From assembly GCF_028745735.1 (NCBI RefSeq), contig NZ_JAQZSM010000001.1:62001-126000 (forward strand): DNA of 64,000 nt, given 5' to 3'. The notes under the pieces were generated by a model that did no database searches, was not told the origin of the DNA, and saw only the letters and a program-made list of their open reading frames with translations. Below are positions 46,845-56,806 of the stretch, one piece after another (within the stretch, counting starts at the first letter, position 1; every line of letters begins with the position of its first letter). The translations under genes and the position numbers were made by a program. Source of the stretch: Roseinatronobacter alkalisoli. Lineage in GTDB: Bacteria > Pseudomonadota > Alphaproteobacteria > Rhodobacterales > Rhodobacteraceae.

Positions 46845-47122
46845 GGTTAAAATTGACCTGAAGCAGTCACCCAAAGGCGCGGAATCAAGGCCGCAGGGTT
46901 TGAAGGGACCGTCGCGCCAGTGGCGCGGCGAAAGCCCGGAAAACGCACCATCGGTGGGCCGTCCCGCGGCCTGCCGATTTCGCTGATGTCACGCCAAGCC
47001 TTTGAATGCAGGATTGTGACGCCTGCATAAAGTGAATTAATCTAACGCCGGACCAGAAGACCCCGGCCCACCGATGGCGCGGGCTTGATCTAGGCCCCAA
47101 CGTCCCCTTCAGGCCAGAACCC
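46845..47122 (-). repeat. Dispersed inverted-repeat element, copy 3
   Basis: 278 bp between aroC and the SGNH-like gene, reverse orientation. It has the inner arms CATCGGTGGGCC and GGCCCACCGATGGCGC, the core TTCACTTTATGCAGGCG (minus strand), and an extra stretch of about 45 bp after AATCAAGGCCGCAGG. The outer sequence CTTTGGGTGACTGCTTCAGG matches copy 1, and the other edge CCCCTTCAGGCCAGAACC matches copy 2. The remainder of the aroC-SGNH interval (46747-46844, 47123-47192) shows no gene. Confidence 0.8.
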
Positions 47123-47192
47123 ACCACCGCAATGGTGTTTCCGCCTGATATGATCCGGATATAGACGCCGTTTGCCGGGTCAGCCCGGCCGG

Positions 47193-48071
47193 TCAATGAC
47201 CTGAGGCCTGCGCTTCGGGGGCTTCGGCCACTACATCCGCAACAAGTTGTTGCAGCCAGCGCGCCAGTTCCGGTTCCGGTGTCGGCGTGCGGCCCAGACC
47301 TGTCGGCACGTCCAGCGGGCTGCGGCCATAGATGACAGCAAAATGGGCCAATGCCATGACATAGGCCCCCAGATCATTGACATGGATGGCATCGCTGAAC
47401 AGCGCATCAATGCTGTTCAGTCCGGGGGCATCGCCTGCATCGATGGCGTCATAAAGCGCGGTCATCAGCCGCGGGCCGGGGATCATGACCATTTCGGGCA
47501 TGCCATCGGGCCGGTGCTGATTCACATGGTCGCGGATTTCCAGCCAGCGTTCCTGTTCGACCTGCAGCCGCGCGCGGAACGGAATATGCTTTTCGGATGT
47601 GTCATCGCCCGACCCCGGCCCGGTGTCGCGTGTAACCCAAGAGGCATAAAGCACGGTCGCCGCCCCCTGACCATCCGCGCCGTTTTCCCATGCATGGTGG
47701 GCCCATCGCAGCGCTTCGTCCGCGGAATTGTGATAGCCCATCGTGTTCAGCAGCGGCACCCGTTCGGTCAATACCAGCAAATCATAACCGGCGATGTCCG
47801 CACGGGCATCCACTGTCTGGGCCTGGGCCGCGTTGTTCCAGCGCCAGTCCATCGGGCTGCCGGGAATCGTGGACCGGTCAATAACCGCGCCCCGGCCCCC
47901 CGCCACCGCCTGCACCATGGGGCGCAGCATGTCGGGAATGGGGTCGGTCAGCGAATGGCCGGACATGACCACGCGCGTATTCAGCGGCATATCCGCCTGT
48001 GCGGGCAGTTGCACACAGGCCAGACAAAACGCAAGCAGCCCGAACAGACCCTTCTGCACGCAAGAATTCAT
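47193..48071 (-). CDS. Secreted SGNH/GDSL-like protein
   Basis: A 292-residue exported protein whose signal peptide ends at LPAQA. The mature part begins with RVVMSGHSLTDPIP, in which S40 resembles the block I serine of SGNH hydrolases, and near residue 230 it has SDAIHVNDLG, resembling the block V Asp-x-x-His. Blocks II and III (Gly, Asn) are not obvious, so catalytic activity is uncertain. The ATG at 48071 has AGGGTG upstream. No pathway link is visible; der lies upstream on the same strand. Confidence 0.65.
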   Translation of the reverse strand: MNSCVQKGLFGLLAFCLACVQLPAQADMPLNTRVVMSGHSLTDPIPDMLRPMVQAVAGGRGAVIDRSTIPGSPMDWRWNNAAQAQTVDARADIAGYDLLVLTERVPLLNTMGYHNSADEALRWAHHAWENGADGQGAATVLYASWVTRDTGPGSGDDTSEKHIPFRARLQVEQERWLEIRDHVNQHRPDGMPEMVMIPGPRLMTALYDAIDAGDAPGLNSIDALFSDAIHVNDLGAYVMALAHFAVIYGRSPLDVPTGLGRTPTPEPELARWLQQLVADVVAEAPEAQASGH

Positions 48072-48139
48072 TTGCAACACCCTGTCTTGATTCCTGCGAT
48101 CATGGCAGGTTCCGGTAAACAAACCAATAATGGCGCGGT

Positions 48140-49600
48140 TCAGTCCGGTTTTCGCCCCTGCAGATGTTTGCGCAGCTTCGAAGGCGGCGCCTTCTTGCGG
48201 CCCTTATAGGGGTTCTTGTCGGATTGGGAGCGCATGTAAACCCTGATCGGCGTACCCGGCATGTCAAAACTGTCGCGCAGGCTATTGACCAGATAGCGCG
48301 TGTAGCTGGCGGGCAGGTCTTCGGGGTTGGAACACATCACCACGAAACCCGGCGGGCGGGTTTTGGCCTGTGTCATATAGCGCAGCTTGATGCGCCGGCC
48401 ACCCGGCGCGGGGGGTGGATGTGCCTCGACCATGGCGGCGAGCCATTGGTTCAGCCGCGCGGTCGGCACGCGGCGGTTCCAGACCTCATGCGCCTGCAAC
48501 ACAGCCGCGTGCAACCGGTCCAACCCTTTGCCCGTCTTGGCCGAAAGCGTTACCAGCGGGGCACCTTTCAACTGCGGCAGAAGCTTTTCCAGCCCCGTGC
48601 GCAGGGCTTTCAGCTTATCCTGCTTGTCGTCTTCCAGATCCCACTTATTGACCGCGATCACAACGGCCCGCCCTTCGGTTTCCGCAAAATCGGCGATGCG
48701 CAGATCCTGTTGTTCAAACGGAATTGCGGCATCCAGCAGCACAACCACCACTTCGGCAAAGCGTACAGCGCGCAGCCCGTCCGCGACTGAGAGTTTTTCA
48801 ACCTTGTCGACCACGCGCGCCTTCTTGCGCATGCCCGCCGTGTCGAAAATGCGCGTGGGCGTGCCTAACCATGTCATCGACAGTGAAATCGAATCGCGGG
48901 TGATGCCGGCCTCTGGCCCGGTCAGCAGGCGGTCCTCACCCAGAATCTTGTTGATCAGGGTTGATTTTCCGGCATTCGGGCGCCCAATGACCGCAACTTG
49001 CAAAGGGCGTTTCAGGCTGGGGGCGAAATCTTCGGCCGTGTCGCTTTCGTCATCCGATACATCCAGATCGGTTTCAGGCGCGTCTGCTTCGGCGCGTTCG
49101 GTATAGGCATCCGACAGTGGGCGCAGCATGTGATAGAGTTCATCCAGCCCTTCGCCATGTTCGGCCGACAGGCGGACAGGTTCCCCCAGCCCAAGGCTGT
49201 AGGCATCCAGAACACCGCCATCGGCAGCGCGCCCTTCGGCCTTGTTGGCGGCCAGAATGACATGGCTGGACCGTTTGCGCAGGATATCGGCGAACATTTC
49301 GTCCGTGGGGGTAATGCCGGTGCGGGCATCGACCATGAACAGGCAGATATCGGCCATATCGACCGCGCGTTCGGTCAGGCGGCGCATGCGGCCCTGAAGG
49401 CTGTCATCGGTGACTTCTTCCAGACCGGCAGTGTCAATGACGGTGAAGCGCAGGTCGCCCAGTTTGGCGGCCCCTTCGCGCAGGTCGCGCGTCACACCGG
49501 GCTGGTCATCGACCAGCGCAAGACGTTTGCCGACAAGGCGGTTGAACAGCGTCGATTTGCCGACATTCGGCCTGCCGACAATGGCGAGAGTGAAACTCAT
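48140..49600 (-). CDS. der: Ribosome-assembly GTPase Der (EngA)
   Basis: A 486-residue protein with two tandem GTPase domains and a C-terminal KH-like domain, required for 50S subunit maturation. G1 motifs are GRPNVGKST (about 8-16) and GRPNAGKST (about 215). G3 and G4 are DTAGLEE/NKAE in the first domain and [15 protein letters not shown] in the second. An acidic linker (about 165-205) separates the domains, and the C-terminus is very basic ([17 protein letters not shown]). It follows bamB as in E. coli. Confidence 0.97.
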   Translation of the reverse strand: MSFTLAIVGRPNVGKSTLFNRLVGKRLALVDDQPGVTRDLREGAAKLGDLRFTVIDTAGLEEVTDDSLQGRMRRLTERAVDMADICLFMVDARTGITPTDEMFADILRKRSSHVILAANKAEGRAADGGVLDAYSLGLGEPVRLSAEHGEGLDELYHMLRPLSDAYTERAEADAPETDLDVSDDESDTAEDFAPSLKRPLQVAVIGRPNAGKSTLINKILGEDRLLTGPEAGITRDSISLSMTWLGTPTRIFDTAGMRKKARVVDKVEKLSVADGLRAVRFAEVVVVLLDAAIPFEQQDLRIADFAETEGRAVVIAVNKWDLEDDKQDKLKALRTGLEKLLPQLKGAPLVTLSAKTGKGLDRLHAAVLQAHEVWNRRVPTARLNQWLAAMVEAHPPPAPGGRRIKLRYMTQAKTRPPGFVVMCSNPEDLPASYTRYLVNSLRDSFDMPGTPIRVYMRSQSDKNPYKGRKKAPPSKLRKHLQGRKPD

Positions 49601-49620
49601 TTGCCCCTCCGGGGAAAGCG

Positions 49621-49645
49621 TGATGGCCCCGGACAGGGGCCATCA
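49621..49645 (-). terminator. Hairpin between bamB and der
   Basis: TGATGGCCCC and GGGGCCATCA form a perfect 10-bp stem with a five-base loop. On the minus strand it is followed by CGCTTTCCCC, only a weak U-tract, so it may attenuate rather than end transcription into der. Confidence 0.45.
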
Positions 49646-49703
49646 GGAAAACTGGGTGCCACACCGCAGGAGCATACCTGACGGCTGGCGGATTTAGCTG
49701 GTC

Positions 49704-51020
49704 CTAGCGATAGGCGTGCAACCGCCCGTCACTGGACAGTACATAAAGCGTTCCGCCCACAACGATGGGGCTGACTGCGGCACCGCCGCGCAATTCGATC
49801 TGACCGTTCAATGCACCAGAGGCAGGGTCGAACAGACGGATCAGCCCGTCACCGGATGCAACGATCAGCCGCCCCCCGGCCAGAACCGGACCATAATGAG
49901 TATAGATTTCGGCGCGGCGGCGTTCGCGGGTCTGGGTGTGCAGCGGCAGCGGTTGTGCCCAGATGAATTCGCCGTTGCTGCTGTTGAGCCGGATCAGGCG
50001 GTTGCGGTCCGACATCAGAAAGACCGACCCGCCGACAGGCCAGACAGGGCCATAGGCAGCTTCATCCGCAGTCCATATGCGGCTGCCGTCGCGGGTATTC
50101 AGGGCCATGACGCGCCCGGACTGGTTGCCCACAAACACCTGATCGCCCTGAACCACAGGGTCGCCCGTGACATCAGTGACCTTGGCATAGGCAACCCCTA
50201 CGCGCGTTCCCGCGATCACGGTGCGCCACATGGTCTGGCCGGTGTCGCGCTGTGCCGCGATCAACTCACCCGCTGGCGTGGGGAACAGCACAAGGTTCCC
50301 CGCAATGGCGGGGGCCGCGCCGCCGACCATGCTGGCGGTAGAGGGGGTGCCTGACAGTTGCCAGTCGGTCTGGCCGGTGGCGGCATTGATGGACCATGCC
50401 GTGCTGTCAGCGGCCACGACATAAACCCTGTCCCCCGCGACAGTTGGTGCGCCGGACAGGGGTGCGTCGAATGTCTTGGTCCAGACTACATTGCCGCTGG
50501 CAAGGTCCAGCGCCGCCAGAACACCGAAAGCGGAGGTGACATAAAGCCTGCCATTGGCAACCGCCAGCCCGCCGCCGGATGCACCATCGCCGCTGCGGGT
50601 GAATGATGGCGTCAGATCGCGTGTCCAGGCAATCTGGCCCTGCGTGGTGACCGCAGTGACCTGCGCACGGCTGTCCAGGGTATAGATCAGCCCGCCACTG
50701 GCCACTGGTTCTGCGGTGATTCTGTGGCGGCGCCCTTCGCCCTGGCCGATCTGCACCGACCAGAGCGGTTGCAGACTGCCGCCAAGCGCCGGGTGGGCAA
50801 TGCGTGTGCTGGGGGTGCCCAGACGGTGTGTCCAGGCGGCATTGCTGACGCTTGCGGGCAGGCTGATCGGTACGGCCCTGTTTGCCGGTGCTTCGCCTGC
50901 GCCTTCGGCAAAGGGGGCACGCAAGGGGAAGCGTTCCCCCTCAAGGATGAACCCGCGGTCGCAAGCGGCAACAAGGGTGCCAAGGGCAAGGATGCTCGCG
51001 TATGTCCAGAGTTTCACCAT
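49704..51020 (-). CDS. bamB: Outer-membrane assembly lipoprotein BamB
   Basis: A 438-residue lipoprotein. The signal ends in the lipobox LVAAC (Cys at about residue 20). It is followed by PQQ-like beta-propeller blades with repeated GxxxALDxxxGxxxW units, such as LAALDLASGNVVWTK and MALNTRDGSRIWTADEA. BamB helps the BAM complex insert outer-membrane proteins such as the porin encoded here. Its place between the YfgM-like gene and der is the conserved proteobacterial order. Confidence 0.9.
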   Translation of the reverse strand: MVKLWTYASILALGTLVAACDRGFILEGERFPLRAPFAEGAGEAPANRAVPISLPASVSNAAWTHRLGTPSTRIAHPALGGSLQPLWSVQIGQGEGRRHRITAEPVASGGLIYTLDSRAQVTAVTTQGQIAWTRDLTPSFTRSGDGASGGGLAVANGRLYVTSAFGVLAALDLASGNVVWTKTFDAPLSGAPTVAGDRVYVVAADSTAWSINAATGQTDWQLSGTPSTASMVGGAAPAIAGNLVLFPTPAGELIAAQRDTGQTMWRTVIAGTRVGVAYAKVTDVTGDPVVQGDQVFVGNQSGRVMALNTRDGSRIWTADEAAYGPVWPVGGSVFLMSDRNRLIRLNSSNGEFIWAQPLPLHTQTRERRRAEIYTHYGPVLAGGRLIVASGDGLIRLFDPASGALNGQIELRGGAAVSPIVVGGTLYVLSSDGRLHAYR

Positions 51021-51103
51021 GCGCTCCTATTAATCTGGTCCGAAAGGCCGGGCTGTTGAATGAATGCCCGTTCGGGCAATGCCCTTATATCAGGCGGCGT
51101 ATG

Positions 51104-51754
51104 TCAGTTTGCGGCGGGATCACCACCCAAGGCAATGATAAGTTGCGTTGCCCGACGCCTTAATGCATCCGACACGTCGGATTGTGACAGCAAGTCCGTC
51201 AGGATTTCAATGCTTCTTTCGGTATTGCCCTGTTCCAGTTGCAGCAGGGCGGTCTGTTCAAGGGCAAGGGGCCGGAAAGGCTGGCCCGGCTGCCCAAGCC
51301 CGGCAAGCAGGGATTCGCGTTCCGCCAGCGGAATTTCGCTGCCCCCGGCGATTACGTATTTCAGCGCTGCCAGTTGGCGGTATGAATCCGTAAGCGCGGT
51401 ATCTTCGGATGCCGTGCGCAATGCTGCCAGTGCGGCGGCCCGGTCGCTTTCAAACAGCTCGCCCGCGCTGAGCAGGGCCAGAACCCCTTGCTGCGGGCCA
51501 GTGGCGTCGATCTGTGACAATGCCTGAATCCGGTCGGCGGATGCGTCGTTTTCAAGGGCTGTCAGAACCGCATCGCCGAAGGCCTGCGCGGATGCGCGTT
51601 CACTGGCCTTGCGCCATTCGTTCCATGCCGCGCCGCCGACGATAAGCAGCACTGCCAGCACAGCGATCCAGCCATAGCGTCGCAGATACCCGACCATGCG
51701 GTCGCGGCGCAGTTCTTCGGTGACTTCGTTGATGAAACTGTCCGGATTGCTCAC
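51104..51754 (-). CDS. YfgM-like tetratricopeptide membrane protein
   Basis: A 216-residue protein with a cytosolic N-terminus (MSNPDSFINEVTEELRRDR), one membrane helix (about 29-46, GWIAVLAVLLIVGGAAW) and a periplasmic part made of TPR-like helices. The pattern fits YfgM, an ancillary SecYEG/periplasmic chaperone partner, and it lies directly upstream of bamB as in E. coli. The start is GTG 51754 with GAGGTG upstream. Confidence 0.85.
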   Translation of the reverse strand: MSNPDSFINEVTEELRRDRMVGYLRRYGWIAVLAVLLIVGGAAWNEWRKASERASAQAFGDAVLTALENDASADRIQALSQIDATGPQQGVLALLSAGELFESDRAAALAALRTASEDTALTDSYRQLAALKYVIAGGSEIPLAERESLLAGLGQPGQPFRPLALEQTALLQLEQGNTERSIEILTDLLSQSDVSDALRRRATQLIIALGGDPAAN

Positions 51755-51972
51755 GCAGCACCTCGTTGTAAAAACCAGACACTCTTACCGCGAAGCGGGG
51801 GGAATTGCCAAGCCCTGCGCGACATAGACGAAACTGGTGTTGAAATCCTGAATCCACTCTCTATGTTAATCGCGTAAACATCACTTGCGCTTTACTCGGA
51901 GGATGTTTATTCTGAACCCGCTAGTTTAGTATGTATTGCTTTACTGCCTGCCCCAGAACCGGAGTGATCAAC

Positions 51973-53070
51973 ATGCGCCTGTTTCCGCTATTCACCGCGC
52001 TGTTGGTGATGTCCGTAATCTATCTGATGGTGATGGAACGCGATGCCCTGCTGGGCTATGCAGGCGTGGTGACCGAAGACCCCGCCCCGCAAGAGGCAAC
52101 GACCCCGCCCGAAGCGCGCGTTCGCGTGGTCGTACAGAATTCCCAGGCGCGCGAAATTGAAAATGCCGTTGTGCTGCGCGGGCGCACTGAAGCCGCGCGT
52201 CAGGTCGATGTGCAGGCGGAAACATCCGGTCTGGTGACATCCGAACCCTTGCGGCGTGGCGCGCAGGTCGCCGCAGGTGCCCCGCTATGCGAGGTGGCAC
52301 CGGGCGTGCGCAAGGCCGCGCTGGACGAAGCCCGCGCCCGCCTGACTGAAGCAGAGATAAACTATCGCGCGGCAGCGGGTCTGTCCGAAAGCGGCTATGC
52401 ACCTGAAACACGGCTGGCAAATGCGCGGGCCGCGTTGCAGGCGGCGCAGGCAGGGGTGGACCGCGCTGTGGAAGAAATGGCGCGGCTTGTCATGTACGCA
52501 CCCTTCGATGGTATATTGGAAAGCGATACTGCCGAATTGGGCAGTCTGCTGCAACCCGGTGCGCTATGCGCAACACTGATCCAGTTGGACACGATCCGCC
52601 TTGTGGGGTTTGCGACCGAAACGCAGATTGACCGGCTGGTTCCGGGGGCAATGGCGCAGGCGCGGCTTGCTTCGGGGCGGCAGGTGGCGGGTACGGTCAG
52701 TTTCCTGTCGCGCGCCGCAGACCCGCAGACCCGGACATTCCGTGTTGAAGTGACCGTGCCCAATGCTGACCTGTCCATCCGCGACGGGCAAAGTGCTGAC
52801 ATTATGGTCATGTCCAGCCCTGAAAGCGGCCATATGCTGCCGGGTTCTGCACTGACACTGAATGATCAGGGCGAACTGGGCCTGCGTCTTGTCGATGATG
52901 ACGGGTTGGTAAGTTTCGCGCCTGCAACCGTTTTGCGCGACACGGATACGGGTGTCTGGCTGACCGGTCTGCCCGACACGATCACGGCAATCATTCTGGG
53001 GCAGGAATTCACCCGTGAAAGGGCCTATGTCGATGCCGTTGCCAAAGATGCGCAAGAGGTTAATCCATGA
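51973..53070 (+). CDS. RND efflux periplasmic adaptor (membrane fusion protein)
   Basis: A 365-residue membrane fusion protein with an N-terminal membrane anchor (MRLFPLFTALLVMSVIYLMV), a lipoyl-like segment (RQVDVQAETSGLVTSEPLRRG), a short coiled-coil hairpin (about 110-170), a second lipoyl half (MYAPFDGILESDTAELGSLL) and a beta-barrel domain (VGFATETQIDRLVPG). It links the RND pump to an outer-membrane channel. The channel gene is not in the window. It overlaps the permease gene by four bases. Confidence 0.92.
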   Translation: MRLFPLFTALLVMSVIYLMVMERDALLGYAGVVTEDPAPQEATTPPEARVRVVVQNSQAREIENAVVLRGRTEAARQVDVQAETSGLVTSEPLRRGAQVAAGAPLCEVAPGVRKAALDEARARLTEAEINYRAAAGLSESGYAPETRLANARAALQAAQAGVDRAVEEMARLVMYAPFDGILESDTAELGSLLQPGALCATLIQLDTIRLVGFATETQIDRLVPGAMAQARLASGRQVAGTVSFLSRAADPQTRTFRVEVTVPNADLSIRDGQSADIMVMSSPESGHMLPGSALTLNDQGELGLRLVDDDGLVSFAPATVLRDTDTGVWLTGLPDTITAIILGQEFTRERAYVDAVAKDAQEVNP

Positions 53071-56000
53071 TCGGACTGGTTTCCTGGGCTGCCAGCCATG
53101 CGCGCATGGTCATGGCGCTTGTGCTGATGACCCTGTTTGCAGGCACTGCGACCTATATCAGCCTGCCAAAAGAAGGCGAGCCGGATATCGAAGTTCCGGC
53201 AGTCATTATTACCGTACCCTTTCCGGGGATTTCGGCCGTGGATGGCGAAACCATGCTGGTGCGGCCCATGGAAACCGAATTATCCGATCTGGACGGGTTG
53301 AAGACACTTAGCGCGTTTTCCGCTGACGGGTTTGCGGCTGCGGTGCTGGAATTCGAATTCGGCTGGGACAAGACCGCAACGCTGGCTGAAATACGCGATG
53401 CGATGGGCCGCGCCGAAGGCAATTTTCCCAGTGGCGCGCAGAATTACGCGATTACCGAAATCAACTTTTCCGAATTCCCGATGATAATCGTCGCAGTGTC
53501 GGGCGATGTGTCCGAACGCGCGCTTTTGCGCGCCACGCGCGATTTGCAGCGCCGCATCGAAGGGCTGGATTCGGTTCTGGAAGCGGAAATCGCAGGCGCG
53601 CGCGACGAAATGGTAGAGGTGCTGATCGACCCGTTGCGACTGGAAGCCTATAATGTGACAGCGGGCGAGCTGATCAGTGTGGTCACGCAGAACAACCAGC
53701 TTGTCGCCGCAGGGGAAGTGGAAACATCTGCCGGGGCGTTTGGTGTGACAGTTCCCGCCAGCTTCGCGGGGCCGGAAGATATTTACCGCCTGCCAGTCAA
53801 GGTGAACGGCGATTCCGTGGTCCGGCTGGGGGATCTGGCCGAAATACGCATGACATTCGCGGACCGGGCCGGCACTGCGCGCTTCAACGGCGAAACCAAT
53901 CTTGCCATTCAGGTGGTCAAACGCAAAGGGTTCAACGCCATCGATACGGCTGAACAGGTGCGGGCCGCCATTGCCACCGAACGCGCCAGCTGGCCGGAAG
54001 AATTGCAGGCGGCCATTACCATAACACCGGCGCTGGATACATCCGTCGAAGTGGACGAAATGGTCCGCCAGTTGGAAGGGTCGGTGCTGACGGCGATTGC
54101 GCTGGTCATGATCGTGGTTCTGGCGGCACTTGGCGCGCGGTCTGCCATGCTTGTGGGTTTTGCCATTCCGGCGTCATTCCTGCTGTGCTTCATCCTGCTG
54201 GGGCTGATGGGCGTTGCCGTGTCCAATATTGTCATGTTCGGTCTGATTCTGGCTGTGGGGGTGCTGGTTGACGGTGCTGTGGTGGTGACCGAATATGCCG
54301 ACAAACGCCTGCAGGAAGGCGATGGCCCGATGCAGGCCTATGTCAAGGCCGCGCAGCGCATGTTCTGGCCCATCACGGCATCCACCGCGACCACGCTTTG
54401 TGCCTTTCTGCCGATGCTGTTCTGGCCGGGCGTGGCGGGGGAATTCATGGGCCTGCTGCCGGTCACGCTGATTTTCGTTCTGACAGCATCGCTGATTGTC
54501 GCGCTGATCTTCCTGCCGGTTCTGGGCGGGATCAGCGGGCGCGCGGCGCGCGTGCTGGGGTATGCGACAACCGGCCTGCGCCGCCTGCCATGGGTGGCGC
54601 GCGTGCCTTTTGCTGTTGTCGCTGCCGGGGCAATGTGGCTGGGGGCAATGCTGCTGCTGAACCCCGGATACCTGCAAGGGGCGACGCAGCCCGCCGAATC
54701 CGCGTTGCAGCTATTGCCCGGCGCAATATTGATGTTGCTGGCGGCAATGGGCATTTCGGTCAGTTTCGCGGCCATCAAACCGGAACCCAAACCCCGCCGC
54801 ATAGATGCGCGGCGCAGATATTCCGTTGCGGGGCATGTGATGCGGTTTTTCGTTGGAAATCCGGTCATGCCTGTTGTGCTGATGGTGGTTGTCGCAGCGT
54901 TCGTTGTCGGGACGTTCCAGTATTATGGCGAAAACAACCGCGGCGTGGAATTCTTCGTCGAAACCGAACCGGAGCGCGGAATAATTTATGTCCGCGCGCG
55001 CGGTAATTTCTCGATCACGGAAAAGGACGCGCTGGTGCGTCAGGTCGAAGAAATTACCCTTGCCGAAGACGGGATAGATGCCGTGTTCGCTTTCGCGGGT
55101 GCAGGCGGGCTGAACACCAATACTGCGGGCGCAGGCCCGCCGCGCGACGCAATCGGTCAGATCCAGTTTGAAATGACGCATTGGCAAACCCGTGTCGGCG
55201 ACCCTTACATGCGTGGGGCGGCGATTCTGGAACGGCTGGAACAGAAATTCGACCAATTGCCCGGCATACAGACCGAATTTCTGGTTCAAAGCGGCGGGCC
55301 TTCGGGGCAGAAACCCGTACATCTGCGCCTGAAGGGACAGGATTTCGATGTGCTGGAAGGGGCGGTGGAAACCGTGTTGGCGCGGATGCGCGACATGCCG
55401 GGCCTGTTTGACCTGGAAGACAGCCGCCCCATTCCCGGCATCGACTGGCAGATTGATGTCGATACAGCAATGGCGGGTCGCTTCGGGGCAGATGTCGCCA
55501 CGATCGGCGGCATGGTGCAACTGATCACGCGCGGTCTGTTGCTGGACACGATGCGGATCGACAGTTCAGATGAGGAAGTGGACATTCGCGTGCGCCTGCC
55601 GGACGGGGACCGTTTGCTGTCAACGCTGGAAACCCTGCGGGTGCAGACAAGTTTCGGCATGGTGCCGCTGTCGAATTTCATTTCCACGCAGGCGGTTGCA
55701 CGGCGCGGGCAGATCGACCGCGTGGACCAGCAGCGCTTTTTCGATGTCAAGTCAGATGTGCGCGCCGGACTGGTGCGGCTGGTCGATGCATCAGGCGAGA
55801 CCATGCGTGTGGTTCCGCGCGCGCAAACAATCCTGCGCGAAAATGAACCAGGAAGCGACGGCTACGCCACCGCTCAGGCAACCCTGGCAGAGATTGAGCA
55901 GAACCGTTGGCGGATTGTGCCGATTACCGCAACCGAACGCATTACCGCGCTGACCGAATGGCTGACTGCCGAAAGCCCGTTGCCTGACGGGGTGGACTGG

Positions 56001-56777
56001 CAATGGACCGGCGAGCAACAGGACCAGGAAGAAAGCACGCAGTTCCTGATGGTAGCGTTCAGCGCCGCGCTGGGCCTGATGTTTGTCATTCTGCTGACGC
56101 AGTTCAACAGTTTCTATAATTCGGTGCTGGTGTTGCTGGCTGTGGTGTTGTCCTCGGCCGGGGTGTTGATCGGCATGCTGGTGATGGATCAGACATTTTC
56201 GGTCATCATGACGGGCACAGGGATTGTCGCACTGGCCGGGATTGTGGTGAACAACAATATTGTGCTGATTGACACCTATCAGAATTATGCGGCCATCATG
56301 CCCCGGATCGAAGCGATCATCCGCACGGTTGAAGCGCGCATTCGCCCGGTATTGATGACCACGACCACGACAATGGCGGGCCTGACGCCGATGATGCTGG
56401 GTATCAGCATAGATTTTGCCAATGGTGGCTATGCCATCGATAACCCGACATCGCTGTGGTGGAAGCAGTTGGGCACAGCCGTGGTGTTCGGGCTGGGGGT
56501 CGCCACGATCCTGACGCTGATGCTGACGCCTGCGATGCTGGCGCTGCGGGTCTGGATTGAAAAAGGCGCCTATCGCGGTGCGCTGGGGCTGCGCTGGCTG
56601 CTGTCGCCGCGCGAATCTGCGGTGCGCAGGGACAACGCGCTGGAACGCAAGTTGCGGACAATCAGCGGCACAGAGGTGATCTGGCACGTGCCGCCCCCCG
56701 CGCCCCTGGAGGAGCAACTGCCATTGCAACTGGAAAACCCGGTATTGCCACCGGCATCCTTGCGCGCAGCAGAATAG
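53067..56777 (+). CDS. RND efflux permease, enlarged
   Basis: A 1236-residue inner-membrane proton-driven pump of the AcrB/HAE family. The N-terminal helix, two large periplasmic porter loops and two helix bundles are recognised; the proton-relay region is ILAVGVLVDGAVVVTEYAD and the second half has ALAGIVVNNNIVLIDTY. It is about 180-200 residues longer than AcrB. Two additional hydrophobic segments lie between the halves (about residues 505-530 and 547-570), and the C-terminus has an extra cytosolic tail of about 70 residues. The substrate is unknown. No regulator is adjacent. Confidence 0.92.
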   Translation: MIGLVSWAASHARMVMALVLMTLFAGTATYISLPKEGEPDIEVPAVIITVPFPGISAVDGETMLVRPMETELSDLDGLKTLSAFSADGFAAAVLEFEFGWDKTATLAEIRDAMGRAEGNFPSGAQNYAITEINFSEFPMIIVAVSGDVSERALLRATRDLQRRIEGLDSVLEAEIAGARDEMVEVLIDPLRLEAYNVTAGELISVVTQNNQLVAAGEVETSAGAFGVTVPASFAGPEDIYRLPVKVNGDSVVRLGDLAEIRMTFADRAGTARFNGETNLAIQVVKRKGFNAIDTAEQVRAAIATERASWPEELQAAITITPALDTSVEVDEMVRQLEGSVLTAIALVMIVVLAALGARSAMLVGFAIPASFLLCFILLGLMGVAVSNIVMFGLILAVGVLVDGAVVVTEYADKRLQEGDGPMQAYVKAAQRMFWPITASTATTLCAFLPMLFWPGVAGEFMGLLPVTLIFVLTASLIVALIFLPVLGGISGRAARVLGYATTGLRRLPWVARVPFAVVAAGAMWLGAMLLLNPGYLQGATQPAESALQLLPGAILMLLAAMGISVSFAAIKPEPKPRRIDARRRYSVAGHVMRFFVGNPVMPVVLMVVVAAFVVGTFQYYGENNRGVEFFVETEPERGIIYVRARGNFSITEKDALVRQVEEITLAEDGIDAVFAFAGAGGLNTNTAGAGPPRDAIGQIQFEMTHWQTRVGDPYMRGAAILERLEQKFDQLPGIQTEFLVQSGGPSGQKPVHLRLKGQDFDVLEGAVETVLARMRDMPGLFDLEDSRPIPGIDWQIDVDTAMAGRFGADVATIGGMVQLITRGLLLDTMRIDSSDEEVDIRVRLPDGDRLLSTLETLRVQTSFGMVPLSNFISTQAVARRGQIDRVDQQRFFDVKSDVRAGLVRLVDASGETMRVVPRAQTILRENEPGSDGYATAQATLAEIEQNRWRIVPITATERITALTEWLTAESPLPDGVDWQWTGEQQDQEESTQFLMVAFSAALGLMFVILLTQFNSFYNSVLVLLAVVLSSAGVLIGMLVMDQTFSVIMTGTGIVALAGIVVNNNIVLIDTYQNYAAIMPRIEAIIRTVEARIRPVLMTTTTTMAGLTPMMLGISIDFANGGYAIDNPTSLWWKQLGTAVVFGLGVATILTLMLTPAMLALRVWIEKGAYRGALGLRWLLSPRESAVRRDNALERKLRTISGTEVIWHVPPPAPLEEQLPLQLENPVLPPASLRAAE

Positions 56778-56806
56778 CTGCGTGCCTGACAGGGGCGGCA
56801 TGTATT

